The position numbers and the translations under genes were made by a program. Below are positions 39,109 through 47,775 of a stretch of 64,000 nt of DNA, one piece after another. Below the pieces are notes generated by a model. The model searched no databases, was not told the origin of the DNA, and saw only the letters and a program-made list of their open reading frames with translations. Position 1 is the stretch's first letter, and every line of letters begins with the position of its first letter. The stretch comes from Bradyrhizobium sp. AZCC 1719 (lineage in GTDB: Bacteria > Pseudomonadota > Alphaproteobacteria > Rhizobiales > Xanthobacteraceae): NCBI RefSeq assembly GCF_036924525.1, contig NZ_JAZHRU010000001.1, positions 682,001 to 746,000 of the forward strand, given 5' to 3'.

Positions 39109-39457
39109 CATATGAGGCGTTTTGAGTCAAGGATGCCGACGGAGGCTTGGGTGTAGTTTTTCGCGTCAGGTATAGCGGCGGCGCGCGGAGCCATGCGTAG
39201 CGCAGCGTGCCGCCGCGGTCGGTGCGCTCAGGGACTGGCTTCCGGCGATTTATGCAGCAGCTCACTGCATCACCTCATATCCGGTCGGACCGCTGTGATC
39301 CGTACCCACATTCCGCATGCATGCGGCGAGGAAGCCACGAGGATGAGACCCATCTACGAAACGGCCTGTATTTTGCTGGCCCAAGGGTGGCACGGTCACC
39401 ATCCATCCCGCGCTGACCGCAGCAGATGCCGCGACGCTGACGCGTTCGTTGAAGCGT
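39109..39457. other. Noncoding flank downstream of the IS110 transposase
   Basis: A 349-bp stretch with no credible gene. Part of it probably belongs to the insertion element, because the transposase stop codon is at its right edge, and it carries short palindromes such as CCGCATGCATGCGG (39316-39329). In some IS110-family groups the guide (bridge) RNA is encoded on this side of the transposase. Confidence 0.45.
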
Positions 39458-40618
39458 TTACACCTTTACCGCTTTGAGCACCGCTCCGTCAGGCACCAAG
39501 CCGGTCGTGAGGTAGCGCCAGAGCGCCACCATCAGCTTGCGTGCCAAGGCGACGATGGCGACGCGCTTGATGCGCTTGCTGGCATCGAGCGTGCGCTTGC
39601 GGTACTCCAGGGTGAGCTTGCTGTCCGGCTGATGCCGCAGCCACAGCCAGGCCAGTTCGATCGCGGCACAACGGGCACGTGGATTGCCCGCCTTGCTGAT
39701 GCCCTGGTCGCGATCAATCCCGCCGCTTTGCCACGGACTGGGCGTCAGCCCGAAATAGCTCGCAACCTCGCGGCGGTTGCGGAAGTCCTTGTAGAATACT
39801 TCGTTGGTCAACGTCGTCGCGAACGCCGGGCCGAGGCATTTGAGGCGGAGCAGCAGATCGCTGCGCTTGGTCATCTGCGCCGCCGCAGGGGTTGCATCCG
39901 CTTGAGCCGCTGCCTTGGCGAGCTCATCGAGCCGCTCGCGCACCAGCATCAGCCGCGCGTGCTCGTGCCGGATCTCGCTCAGCATCTGCAGCGGCACCGC
40001 CTGGCCCTGCCAGTCCCGCTGCGTTGCCAGCCAGCTCAGCCAGTCGCGCCGGCGCGGGTTCCCGACCGCCATGCCCAATAGCCGCAGCAGCGCCTTGATC
40101 CGGTTGGTGTGCGCGGTCTGCTCCTTAACCAGCCGGTCGCGTTCGCGGCTGGCGCGGCGGGCGTCCTCCTGTTCGGCAGCAGGCACCCGGACGATCCGCA
40201 CCACCCGCGGCTCGCCGCGCAAATACGCCATTAGCGTCCGCAGCATCTTCTCGCCGTCGATCCGGTCGGTCTTCACCCGCCGGGCCCGCTGATCCACCGC
40301 TATGCTCGCGGGATCAAATACGTAGTTCGTGATGCCGGCCGCCAGCAGAAGCCGGTGCAGCCAAAACCCGTCGTAGCCCGCTTCGTAGCAACTCACCAAC
40401 GCCGGAACGCCTCCCAGCGCCCGAGCCGCCCGAGTGCGCTCCCGATCGATCAGCGCCAGCAGCTCGGCATGATTGCCACCTTCCAGCTTGTGGCGCGATA
40501 TCTTGCCCCTGTCCGGGCTGTGCAGCGTCACCAGCCAGGTCTTCTGACTCAGTTCGATCGCAACGAAAATTGTGCCACAATGACCGGCGGTGGGCGTGGC
40601 TATGGTCGATGCTTGCAT
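39458..40618 (-). CDS. IS110-family transposase
   Basis: A 386-residue recombinase from ATG 40618, preceded by GGAGAGA. The N-terminal RuvC-like DEDD domain begins FVAIELSQKTWLVTLHS, with Glu where many members have the first Asp (GIDVSK), then SCYEAGYDGFWLHRLL and KTDRIDGEKMLRTL. A coiled segment follows, and the C-terminal Tnp_20 domain has LKCLGPAFATTLTNEVFYKDFRNRREVASYFGLTPSPWQSGG and the catalytic Ser in GISKAGNPRAR. The frame is intact and of normal length, so the element may be active. IS110 elements move by a DEDD/Ser mechanism guided by an RNA from the element end. Confidence 0.92.
   Translation of the reverse strand: MQASTIATPTAGHCGTIFVAIELSQKTWLVTLHSPDRGKISRHKLEGGNHAELLALIDRERTRAARALGGVPALVSCYEAGYDGFWLHRLLLAAGITNYVFDPASIAVDQRARRVKTDRIDGEKMLRTLMAYLRGEPRVVRIVRVPAAEQEDARRASRERDRLVKEQTAHTNRIKALLRLLGMAVGNPRRRDWLSWLATQRDWQGQAVPLQMLSEIRHEHARLMLVRERLDELAKAAAQADATPAAAQMTKRSDLLLRLKCLGPAFATTLTNEVFYKDFRNRREVASYFGLTPSPWQSGGIDRDQGISKAGNPRARCAAIELAWLWLRHQPDSKLTLEYRKRTLDASKRIKRVAIVALARKLMVALWRYLTTGLVPDGAVLKAVKV
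39458..40618 (-). mobile_element. IS110-family insertion sequence (minimum extent)
   Basis: Only the transposase frame can be bounded. IS110 elements lack clear terminal inverted repeats, and I found no target duplication. The noncoding space is short upstream of the transposase (before the repeat at 40717) and longer downstream, so the true ends probably lie between about 39110-39457 and 40619-40716. Confidence 0.7.
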
Positions 40619-40716
40619 CTGTCTCTCCGTGGGTTCGAGTGTGGAAACCCAAACCTATCGGAAAGGCCACGCTCACCGCCCATGGAATCTATGACTTCGC
40701 GCCGCGGCTCCTCCAT

Positions 40717-40831
40717 GTCATTGCGAGCGCAGCGAAGCAATCCATTGTCCCTCGCCCGCGGATGGATGGATTGCTTCGCGGAGCCTGTCATTGGCCGGCG
40801 CTTTGCGCCGACCCGTTGGCTCGCAACGAAG
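40717..40831. repeat. Dispersed palindromic repeat, TCATTGCGAG/GAAGCAATCC type, copy 2
   Basis: GTCATTGCGAGCGCAGCGAA and GAAGCAATCCATTG are followed by GGATGGATTGCTTCGCGG and a closing GGCTCGCAACGAAG. Related to 36644-36734. It separates the IS element from the thioesterase gene. Confidence 0.8.
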
Positions 40832-40859
40832 ATAGTTTCGCGCTCCCGCAACGCACATC

Positions 40860-41297
40860 TCACGCCGCGAGATGCTTCTCCCGCGTCGCGATCAGGTCGC
40901 GGATCGGCTTTGCTATCGGGACGGGACGATGGGTCTGCTGATCGGTGTTCACCCAGACGATCTCGCCGGTCACCAGCGCATCGCCGCCGCCTTTGAGGAA
41001 AATCGCAAGCTCGAAGGTCATGCTCGAATTTCCGATCCGCGCCACGCACGCGCCGACCTCGAGCTCCCAGTCGAAGCGGACTGGCGCCTTGTACTCAATG
41101 ACGGATTTGACGACGTGAAAATCGACGCCGGATTGCCTTGCGTCGGCATATTGATCATAGCCGAGCGCACGAAAATATTCGGTGATGGTGGTGTCGAAAT
41201 AGGTCAGATAATGCGCGTTGAAGACGACGCCCTGGCCGTCGATCTCGGAGTAGCGCACCCGGAACGGGTGGAAGAACCAGAATTGCTCGCGTGACAT
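40860..41297 (-). CDS. Acyl-CoA thioesterase, 4HBT hotdog-fold family
   Basis: A 145-residue protein from ATG 41297. The hotdog signature is at the N-terminus: FRVRYSEIDGQGVVFNAHYLTYFDTTITEYFRALG, in which the Asp of the EIDGQGVVFNAHY segment is the catalytic residue of 4-hydroxybenzoyl-CoA thioesterase-type enzymes. GNSSMTFELAIFLKGGGDALVTGEIVWVN and PIPKPIR-like VPIAKPIRDLIATRE complete the fold. Likely cytoplasmic, releasing CoA from an acyl or aryl thioester. The frame upstream of 41297 enters repeat sequence and is rejected. Confidence 0.9.
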   Translation of the reverse strand: MSREQFWFFHPFRVRYSEIDGQGVVFNAHYLTYFDTTITEYFRALGYDQYADARQSGVDFHVVKSVIEYKAPVRFDWELEVGACVARIGNSSMTFELAIFLKGGGDALVTGEIVWVNTDQQTHRPVPIAKPIRDLIATREKHLAA

Positions 41298-41409
41298 GGG
41301 ATCCCCGGCTTTACGTGTTCTGCCGCCTGCATAGCGCAGCGAACCAATTTCATAAAGCCGGGCAACTTGCGTTACCGAAATAGAGTTGCGGAATCTATCG
41401 CGGTAGATT

Positions 41410-41551
41410 GTCGTCCCTGCCTCCGTGCGCAATCGCGCACTCGGCGCAGGGACCCATACGCCGTGCCGCAAGTTTTGCGAGACCCTGTTCGACGGCTTTC
41501 GTCCACCAACTTAATCCTGTGGTTGGGCCCCTGCGCGTTCGCAGGGACGAC
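41410..41551. repeat. Dispersed repeat, TCGTCCCTGC...GCAGGGACGA type, copy 1
   Basis: TGTCGTCCCTGCC, a small palindrome GTGCGCAATCGCGCAC, GCAGGGACCCATACGCCGTG and a closing CGCAGGGACGACA. Sequence blocks GGGACCCATACGCCGTG-like and GTGCGCAATTGCGCAC also occur at 43291-43435. The gap 41298-41566 holds no gene. Confidence 0.7.
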
Positions 41552-41566
41552 AGTTCGTCGCATCGA

Positions 41567-42661
41567 TCAGAGACACGTCGCGCGTTCGGCGGCGAGGTAG
41601 CCGAACAACAGGCCCAAGCCGAACAAGAGCACCAGGCCGGCGGCGCCGAATTCGATGCCGCGCATGATCAGCGCGCCGCCGCCCTCGCGCCCGGCGCTCA
41701 GCCGCTTTGCCAGACCTTTCGCCGATACGGCGATCACAGCGATGGCGGCGACCGTGATCGCGGTCCCGAGACCCATCACGAAGGTCGCGGCGATGCCGGC
41801 CAGGAACAGGCCCTGCGCCAGCGAGAATACCAGCACCAGGATGGCGCCCGAGCAGGGCCGCATGCCGACGGCAAAGATCGTCCCCAAGCCGCGCCGCCAG
41901 CCGCCGGGGCCGGCGAGTTGGTCCGGTGTCGGCCCGTGCGAATGGCCGCAATGCTCATCATGAACATGGGGATGGCCGTGGTCATGACCATGGCCGTGAT
42001 GATCGCCGTGATCATGATGATGGTGATGGGCATGGCCGTGATCATGATCGTGATGATGAGCCGTGGCCGATGCCATCGCCAGCTCCGGCTTCGCCTGCAG
42101 CGCGCGCATAAAACCGCCGCCCTTGGTCCAGACCAGCCGGGCGCCGAACGCCGCGATCAGCGCGTAGCTGACGACCTCGATCGCCTTCTCCGCAGAGCAC
42201 ATCGTCTTGGCTGTGGAAGAGAGCAGCCAGGCGAAGACGGCCACGATCGCGACCGCCACCAACGCCTGCAGGAACGCCGAGGCGAACGACAGCACGATGC
42301 CGCGCCGCGCGGTTTCCTCATTGGCGACGAGATAGGACGAGATCACCGCCTTGCCGTGGCCGGGGCCTGCGGCATGAAAAATGCCGTAAGCAAAGGAAAT
42401 TCCAAGCAGCGTCCAGACGGCGCTGCCGTCCGATTTCGCCGCGCGGATGGTGGCGGACATTTCGCGGTAGAATTCGGATTGCTTGGCCAAAATCCATCCG
42501 ATCACGCCGCCGACCTGCGGCTCGGCCGCGGGACGTGGACCACCGAACGGATTCTGCGCCATCAGCGCATGCAAGGCAGCATCGAAAATCGCAACGGCCG
42601 CGATCGCCGCGGCCGTCATTGCGATCCCTCGCGCGAGGCTTGCGGGGAGCATCCGCCTCAT
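41567..42661 (-). CDS. Nickel/cobalt transporter, NicO/RcnA-like, with His-rich loop
   Basis: A 364-residue membrane protein from ATG 42661. The NicO motif FHAAGPGHGKAVISSYLV is at 95-112. Helices lie near 122-150 and 160-176. Residues 202-242 form a loop with more than 20 His (HHHDHDHGH, HHHHHDHGDHH), then the second half has VGMRPCSGAILVLVFSLAQGLFLAGIAATFVMGLG. The protein imports or exports Ni or Co across the inner membrane; with a DUF1007 partner, import or periplasmic metal handling is usual. Its start codon overlaps the stop of that partner by 4 bp, so translation is coupled. Confidence 0.9.
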   Translation of the reverse strand: MRRMLPASLARGIAMTAAAIAAVAIFDAALHALMAQNPFGGPRPAAEPQVGGVIGWILAKQSEFYREMSATIRAAKSDGSAVWTLLGISFAYGIFHAAGPGHGKAVISSYLVANEETARRGIVLSFASAFLQALVAVAIVAVFAWLLSSTAKTMCSAEKAIEVVSYALIAAFGARLVWTKGGGFMRALQAKPELAMASATAHHHDHDHGHAHHHHHDHGDHHGHGHDHGHPHVHDEHCGHSHGPTPDQLAGPGGWRRGLGTIFAVGMRPCSGAILVLVFSLAQGLFLAGIAATFVMGLGTAITVAAIAVIAVSAKGLAKRLSAGREGGGALIMRGIEFGAAGLVLLFGLGLLFGYLAAERATCL

Positions 42662-43287
42662 GGGCAGTTCACCATGATCTTGTTGGCGAACATCGCGCCA
42701 TAGTTGGAATTGTCGCCGTTCAAGAAATTCTGCTCGTTCAGGCGCTGGGTGTTGGCGGTCTCGTCGTTCGGCCGCTGGAATTGCATCTGGCAGGTGGCGG
42801 GCGCGCCGATCAGCTTGACCGGATCCTTGTCTTCGAACTTGAAGTCGATGAAGTAGGAGGGATCGAATACTTCCAGCGCCAACTGCTTCGAGGTCGCCGG
42901 CGCCTTCAGCGGCAGCACGAAATGCAGCGTCAGCGCGCTGTCCTTGTATTCGAGGTAATAGTCGACCGGTTCCTCGAATTTCGCCTTCTTGCCGTCGGCC
43001 TTGGCGAAGGTGAAATAGGCGAAGTCCTTCAGCGACTCGACGTTGGTCTGTGCCAGCGGCGCCAGTTCCTCGCGGGTATAGACGCCCTTGGTCTTGGTCG
43101 CGACGCCCTGCAGCGCGTAGGTCGAGAACATGTCATCGAACGTCCAGGCGTGACGAACACCCGTCATCACCCCGTCGGGCGCGTAGACCACCTCGCTCCT
43201 GGCGGTGATCCAGACATGGGGATGGGCCTCGGCCGCGGCTGTGCCGAGCGACAACGCGACGATCAAGCCGAACAGTACACGCAACAC
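42658..43287 (-). CDS. DUF1007-family periplasmic protein, partner of the Ni/Co transporter
   Basis: A 209-residue protein. GTG 43287 is preferred because GGGGA lies just upstream and the product then begins with a clean signal peptide (LRVLFGLIVALSLGTAAAEA); ATG 43314 lies in a palindromic repeat. The mature N-terminus AHPHVWITARSEVVY is characteristic of DUF1007, whose His residues near the cleavage site may bind metal. VRHAWTFDDMFSTYALQG and the C-terminal Cys pair (CQMQF, MVNCP) are visible. The family regularly precedes NicO genes, as here. Confidence 0.88.
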   Translation of the reverse strand: MLRVLFGLIVALSLGTAAAEAHPHVWITARSEVVYAPDGVMTGVRHAWTFDDMFSTYALQGVATKTKGVYTREELAPLAQTNVESLKDFAYFTFAKADGKKAKFEEPVDYYLEYKDSALTLHFVLPLKAPATSKQLALEVFDPSYFIDFKFEDKDPVKLIGAPATCQMQFQRPNDETANTQRLNEQNFLNGDNSNYGAMFANKIMVNCP

Positions 43288-43290
43288 GTT

Positions 43291-43435
43291 GTCCCCGCGA
43301 AAGCGGGGAGCCATACGCCGTGTCGTCTCTGTTTGACAGTGTGACAAAGGCTGTTCCTTCACAACGAATACCAGAGGTTATAGGTCCCTGCGCCAAGTGC
43401 GCAATTGCGCACAAGGCAGGGACGACTCGTGGAAG
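43291..43435. repeat. Dispersed repeat, GTCCCTGC...GCAGGGACGAC type, copy 2
   Basis: GTCCCCGCGAAAGCGGGGAG and CCATACGCCGTGTCGTC at one end and GGTCCCTGCGCCAAGTGCGC and GGCAGGGACGAC at the other, with TGCGCAATTGCGCA between. It overlaps the alternative start of the DUF1007 gene. Related to 41410-41551. Confidence 0.7.
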
Positions 43436-43449
43436 CGGCGGCCGGCCAA

Positions 43450-45540
43450 TCAGGCCGCCGGCGTTGCTTCGAGCAGGCCGCGCCGGCGCAACAACGCGTC
43501 GGCCTCCGGCTCGCGGCCGCGGAAGGCGATATAGGCGTCCTCGGGGTCGCGCGAGCCGCCCGACGAATAGATGTCGTCGTGCAGGCGTTTTGCCACCGCG
43601 GGATCGAAGATGTCGCCGGCCTCCTCGAACGCGCCGAAGGCGTCGGCGTCCATCACTTCCGACCACATGTAGCTGTAGTAGCCCGATGCGTAATGATCGC
43701 CGGAGAAGATGTGGCCGAATTGGGTCGGCCGGTGCCGTAGCGCGATTTCGGCGGGCATGCCGATCTTCTCCAGCTCCGCCTTTTCGAACGCCGCCACGTC
43801 GCGGCTGGCGGCGGCCGGCTGGGTATGGAATTCAAGATCGACCAGCGCCGAGGAGACGAACTCCACGGTGGCAAAGCCCTGGTTGAATTTTCGCGCGGCG
43901 AGGAAGCGCTGCAGCAGGTCGTCCGGCAGCGGCTCGCCGGTCTGGTAGTGCTTGGCGAACTGCCGCAGCACCTGCGGCTGCTCCTGCCAATGCTCGTAGA
44001 GCTGCGAGGGCAACTCGACGAAATCGGTAAACACGGATGTCCCCGACAGCGAAGGATAGGTCACATTGGACAGCATGCCGTGCAGGCCGTGGCCGAACTC
44101 ATGGAACAGGGTGCGTGCGTCATCGGGCGACAGCAGCGACGGCTGGCCGTCCGCGCCCTTGGCGAAATTGCAGACATTGATGATCAGCGGGGCGACGTCG
44201 ACGTCGAGCTTCTGCTGGTCGCGCAGCGAGGTCATCCAGGCGCCGGAACGCTTTGAGGGTCTCGCGAAATAATCGCCATAGAACAGCGCTTTGTGCTTGC
44301 CGGCGGCGTCCTTGACCTCCCAGACCCGGACATCCGGATGCCAGACCGGAATGTCCTTGCGCTCGGAGAAGGTGATCCCGAACAGGCGGGTGGCGCAGTC
44401 GAAGGCGGCCTCGATCATGTGGTCGAGCACCAGATAGGGCTTTATCGCCGCGTCGTCAAAATCGGCCCGCCGCTGCCGCAGCTTTTCGGCGTAGTAGCGC
44501 CAATCCCACGGGGCGAGCGCGAAGTTGCCGCCCTCCTCCGCGATCAGCCCCTGCAGCGCGTCGCGGTCGGCGAGCGCCTGCTCCCGGGCCGGCTTCCAGA
44601 CCCGCTCCAGCAGGCTGCGCACCGCCTCCGGCGTCTTGGCCATGGAATCCTCCAGCCGGTAGGCGGCGTAGGTCGGAAAGCCCATGATCCTGGCGGCCTC
44701 CTCGCGGAGCGCAAGGATCTCGACGATGGTGGCGTTGTTGTCGTTGGCGTTGCCATTGTCGCCCCGCGCAGTGAAGGCCTTGAAGACCTTCTCGCGCAGG
44801 TCGCGGCGGGATGAGCTCTTCAGGAACGGCTCGACCGAGGAGCGCGACAACGTCACAATCGCCTTGCCCGCCATGCCGCGCTCTTCAGCGGCGGCCTTGG
44901 CCGCGGTGACGAAGGCCTCGGGAAGGCCGTCACGGTCGTCATCGCCGAGCTCCATGAACCAGTCCTGCTCGTCGCCGAGCAGATGATGGCTGAACGAGGT
45001 GCCGAGCTGGGCCAGCCGCTCGTTGATCTCGGCCCGGCGCTTCTTGGCGACCTCGTCGAGGCCGGCGCCGGCGCGGTAGAAGTTGGTGTAGGTGCGCTCC
45101 AGGAGCCGCATCTGTTCGCCGCTCAGGCCGAGCGTGGCGCGGTTCTCGTGCAGCAGCGCTATGCGCCCGAACATCACCGCGTTCATCATGATCGGGTTCC
45201 AGTGCCGCGCCATCCGCAAGGAGACTTCCGTGTCGATCTCCAGGATCGCCGGATTGGAGTGCGCCGAGACCAGGTCGTAGAACACGGCAGAGACCTTCGC
45301 GAGCAGCTTGCCCGAGCGCTCCAGCGCCGTGATGGTGTTGGCGAAGTCCGGCACCGAGGGATCGTGGGTGATCGCCGCGATCTCGGCGGCGTGATCGGCA
45401 AACGCCTGCTCGAAGGCGGGCAGGAAGTGTTCCGGCTGGATCTCGCTGAAGGGCGGTGTCTCGAACGGCGTCTGCCACGGCCGGAGCAGCGGGTTTTCGC
45501 CAGCTTCCGAAGGGGCCGCCGTCTGCAGGGTTTCTGACAT
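43450..45540 (-). CDS. M3-family zinc metallopeptidase (oligopeptidase A / Dcp type)
   Basis: A 696-residue cytoplasmic peptidase from ATG 45540 (MSETLQTAAPS). The zinc site is H480-EFG-H484 in LFHEFGHGLHGM, with the third ligand Glu about 28 residues on, in FVELPSQLYEHW. Typical M3 segments are YFARPSKRSGAWMTSLRDQQ, PLIINVCNFAKG, and near the end FGHIFSGDHYASGYYSYMWSEVMDADAF. It degrades short peptides, including cleaved signal peptides. The long frame back to 46095 has no family sequence and crosses a repeat. A divergent small membrane protein starts 175 bp away. Confidence 0.94.
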   Translation of the reverse strand: MSETLQTAAPSEAGENPLLRPWQTPFETPPFSEIQPEHFLPAFEQAFADHAAEIAAITHDPSVPDFANTITALERSGKLLAKVSAVFYDLVSAHSNPAILEIDTEVSLRMARHWNPIMMNAVMFGRIALLHENRATLGLSGEQMRLLERTYTNFYRAGAGLDEVAKKRRAEINERLAQLGTSFSHHLLGDEQDWFMELGDDDRDGLPEAFVTAAKAAAEERGMAGKAIVTLSRSSVEPFLKSSSRRDLREKVFKAFTARGDNGNANDNNATIVEILALREEAARIMGFPTYAAYRLEDSMAKTPEAVRSLLERVWKPAREQALADRDALQGLIAEEGGNFALAPWDWRYYAEKLRQRRADFDDAAIKPYLVLDHMIEAAFDCATRLFGITFSERKDIPVWHPDVRVWEVKDAAGKHKALFYGDYFARPSKRSGAWMTSLRDQQKLDVDVAPLIINVCNFAKGADGQPSLLSPDDARTLFHEFGHGLHGMLSNVTYPSLSGTSVFTDFVELPSQLYEHWQEQPQVLRQFAKHYQTGEPLPDDLLQRFLAARKFNQGFATVEFVSSALVDLEFHTQPAAASRDVAAFEKAELEKIGMPAEIALRHRPTQFGHIFSGDHYASGYYSYMWSEVMDADAFGAFEEAGDIFDPAVAKRLHDDIYSSGGSRDPEDAYIAFRGREPEADALLRRRGLLEATPAA

Positions 45541-45560
45541 CACAATTCCCGTTTTTGCCT

Positions 45561-45606
45561 CGTTTTCTTGGGCTGAAACCGGCACCGATTTCGCTCGAAA
45601 ACGCTC
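45561..45606. repeat. Partial copy of the AGAGCTTCGGTTCTGATT-type repeat
   Basis: CGTTTTCTTGGGCTGAAACC and TTTCGCTCGAAAACGCT match the arm GCGTTTTCTTCACGCGAACC ... CTTCGCTCGAAAACGCT at 12652-12698. The palindromic AGAGCTTCGG half is missing, so this is a truncated copy. Confidence 0.65.
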
Positions 45607-45714
45607 CAGAAGATGCGGCAATCTATAGCACGCGATGCGGCATTTTTGGGCCTTTTGCGCTTGATAGATGGGGCCTTTTCGGAGAGATTGCGCCCCCAGA
45701 ACAGGACCTTTTTC

Positions 45715-45984
45715 ATGAGCCCACAGCCCGCCTCCACATCCTCCCGCCAGATCGTCTGGCCGAGCGTCATCACCGTCATTTCGGCTGCGATCCTGATCGG
45801 CGCGGAAGTGTTCGGCGCGGCGTTTGCCGGCGGCTGGGCGCTCGCGATCCTGTTCGGCCTCGACGACACCAGCGCGCACATCCTCCAGGCGGTGCTGTTC
45901 GGCATCGGCGTGATGATCATGGTGGCGTTCATCCGCGGCGCGCAGCGCATCGAGCCGTTCTTCAAGCGCGTCAGGCGCGCTTGA
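45715..45984 (+). CDS. Small membrane protein of unknown function
   Basis: An 89-residue protein from ATG 45715 with AGGA about nine bases upstream. Two hydrophobic segments are visible: about 17-38 (VITVISAAILIGAEVFGAAFAGGW) and 55-72 (ILQAVLFGIGVMIMVAFI), with the positively charged tail RVRRA facing the cytoplasm. I recognise no family function. GC and codon use match the neighbours. The longer frame to 45613 is rejected because it overlaps a likely promoter region. Confidence 0.65.
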   Translation: MSPQPASTSSRQIVWPSVITVISAAILIGAEVFGAAFAGGWALAILFGLDDTSAHILQAVLFGIGVMIMVAFIRGAQRIEPFFKRVRRA

Positions 45985-46279
45985 AGAAAGCGCTGCGGCA
46001 CAGGCGCTAAAGCGTTCATCGCCTGCCTGAGAAAATCTTAACTTCCATTCATGTTTGTCGCGAGCCGTGCGCGCTGCGAACGCTTTCGTAAGCACACGTC
46101 GGGGAAATTTGTCCCCAGCCTAAAAAAATTCTTGCGCAGCAGAATCAAAAGTCTTATTTCCAGCCTTGCCCAATTTCGCACGTGCCTGTGGTCGTGTGTC
46201 AGTCGGTAGGTATCCGGACAAGAGGCCGGACAGCCGCCAAGGGATGAAGAACCGAGGGTCGCTCCTGTTCGAGTGGCCA
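45985..46279. other. Intergenic region and putative promoter area before the speF-type leader
   Basis: A 295-bp stretch with no gene. A small hairpin GGGGA-N6-TCCCC (46100-46115) followed by CTAAAAAAATTC is present. The promoter of the ornithine decarboxylase leader should lie here, but I cannot assign it with confidence. Confidence 0.5.
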
Positions 46280-46415
46280 GCATCTCTCTCAAGAGATGCC
46301 GTTGAAGGTCTCTCCATCTTTTGCAACCGTGACTGGCAGCCGGAGGCGAACCGGCGCACCCCGCTCTCAACGGGGGACGCGACTTAAAGCAACGACGGAT
46401 CGGGCTTTTTTGGTC
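46280..46415 (+). promoter_or_regulatory. speF-type leader RNA element upstream of ornithine decarboxylase
   Basis: Three hairpins in order: GCATCTCT/AGAGATGC (46280-46299), GCCGG/CCGGC (46339-46355) and CCCCG/CGGGG (46359-46375), with the conserved-looking single strands GGTCTCTCCATCTTTTGC between the first two and GACGCGACTTAAAGCAACGA after the third, ending CGGGCTTTTTTGG, a possible pausing or termination site. Placement before an ornithine decarboxylase gene is the diagnostic context of the alphaproteobacterial speF motif. The remaining leader to 46632 shows no further element. Confidence 0.75.
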
Positions 46416-46632
46416 TCTACCGGCATTCCACCGCCGGCGCGGGCTACTGAAAAGGCTTGTCCTTCATTGCCAGGTGTGCGGGCGGGAAAATTCCCAACCA
46501 ATCCACGGCAGCACAATTCGGTTCTTGAGTTCGAGGCTTCGTCGCGTCTCCATCGTGCGGCAACGCCAAAGCACTCACGTCCGAGATCAAATTTGAACGG
46601 GACCTTGTCGCAAAGGCCGTTTGGAGGGTGCT

Positions 46633-47775
46633 ATGACCGAACGTATTCAGGAATTCCTGCGTAACCGCCGCAGCGAGGGCCAGGACACCGAGCCGTGCCT
46701 CGTCGTCGACCTCGAGGTCGTGCGCGACAACTACCAGACCTTTGCCAAGGCGCTGCCCGACAGTCGCGTGTTCTACGCGGTGAAGGCCAATCCGGCCCCC
46801 GAAGTGCTGTCGCTGCTCGCCTCCATGGGCTCCTGCTTCGACACCGCAACCGTTGCCGAAATCGAAATGGCGATGGCTGCCGGTGCGACGCCGGACCGCA
46901 TCTCCTATGGCAACACGATCAAGAAGGAGCGCGACATCGCGCGCGCCTTCGCGCTCGGCATTCGCCTGTTCGCGGTCGACTGCGCAGCCGAAGTCGAGAA
47001 GATCGCGCGCGCCGCTCCCGGCGCAAAAGTGTTCTGCCGCATCCTCTATGACTGCGCCGGCGCCGAATGGCCGCTGTCGCGGAAGTTCGGCTGCGACCCG
47101 GAGATGGCGGTCGAGGTGCTCGACCTCGCCAAGCGCCTGGGGCTGGAGCCGGTCGGCATCTCGTTCCATGTCGGCTCGCAGCAGCGCAAGGTGAAGGCGT
47201 GGGACCGTGCGCTGGCGATGGCCTCGACGGTGTTCCGGGACTGCGCGGAGCGCGGGATCAACCTGTCCATGGTCAACATGGGCGGCGGCTTCCCGACCAA
47301 GTACCTCAAGGACGTTCCTCCGGTCGTGCAGTACGGCCGGTCGATCTTCCGTGCGCTGCGCAAGCACTTCGGCAACCAGATCCCGGAGACCATCATCGAG
47401 CCGGGCCGCGGCATGGTCGGCAACGCCGGCATCATCGAGACCGAAGTCGTCCTGATCTCCAGGAAGAGCGACGAGGACGAGGTGCGCTGGGTGTATCTCG
47501 ACATCGGCAAGTTCGGCGGTCTCGCCGAGACGATGGACGAGTCGATCCGCTACGCCATCCGCACGCCGCATGACGGCGCGGAGATGACGCCGTGCGTGCT
47601 CGCGGGGCCCACCTGCGACAGCGCCGACGTGCTGTACGAGAAGATGCCGTACCCGCTTCCGGTGACGCTCGAGATTGGCGACAAGCTGTTGATCGAAGGC
47701 ACCGGGGCCTACACGTCGACTTACTCGTCGGTGGCGTTCAACGGCATCCCGCCGCTCAGGACCTACCACATCTGA
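46633..47775 (+). CDS. odc: Ornithine/lysine decarboxylase, PLP fold type III
   Basis: A 380-residue enzyme from ATG 46633, with GGAGGG upstream; ATG 46621 lies before that site and is rejected. The PLP lysine is Lys51 in YAVKANPAPEVL; EPGRGMVGNAG binds the phosphate; Cys328 in AGPTCDSADVLYEK is the active-site Cys contributed across the dimer. It makes putrescine from ornithine (and possibly cadaverine from lysine). It is the first enzyme of the polyamine cluster that ends with homospermidine synthase, and is probably controlled by the speF-type leader. Length and motifs match the alphaproteobacterial L/ODC group. Confidence 0.94.
   Translation: MTERIQEFLRNRRSEGQDTEPCLVVDLEVVRDNYQTFAKALPDSRVFYAVKANPAPEVLSLLASMGSCFDTATVAEIEMAMAAGATPDRISYGNTIKKERDIARAFALGIRLFAVDCAAEVEKIARAAPGAKVFCRILYDCAGAEWPLSRKFGCDPEMAVEVLDLAKRLGLEPVGISFHVGSQQRKVKAWDRALAMASTVFRDCAERGINLSMVNMGGGFPTKYLKDVPPVVQYGRSIFRALRKHFGNQIPETIIEPGRGMVGNAGIIETEVVLISRKSDEDEVRWVYLDIGKFGGLAETMDESIRYAIRTPHDGAEMTPCVLAGPTCDSADVLYEKMPYPLPVTLEIGDKLLIEGTGAYTSTYSSVAFNGIPPLRTYHI

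Noticed and set aside
39038..39265. Short minus-strand frame after the spermidine-synthase-like gene
   Set aside because: It reads through an inverted repeat and likely dispersed repeat sequence, with no ribosome site.
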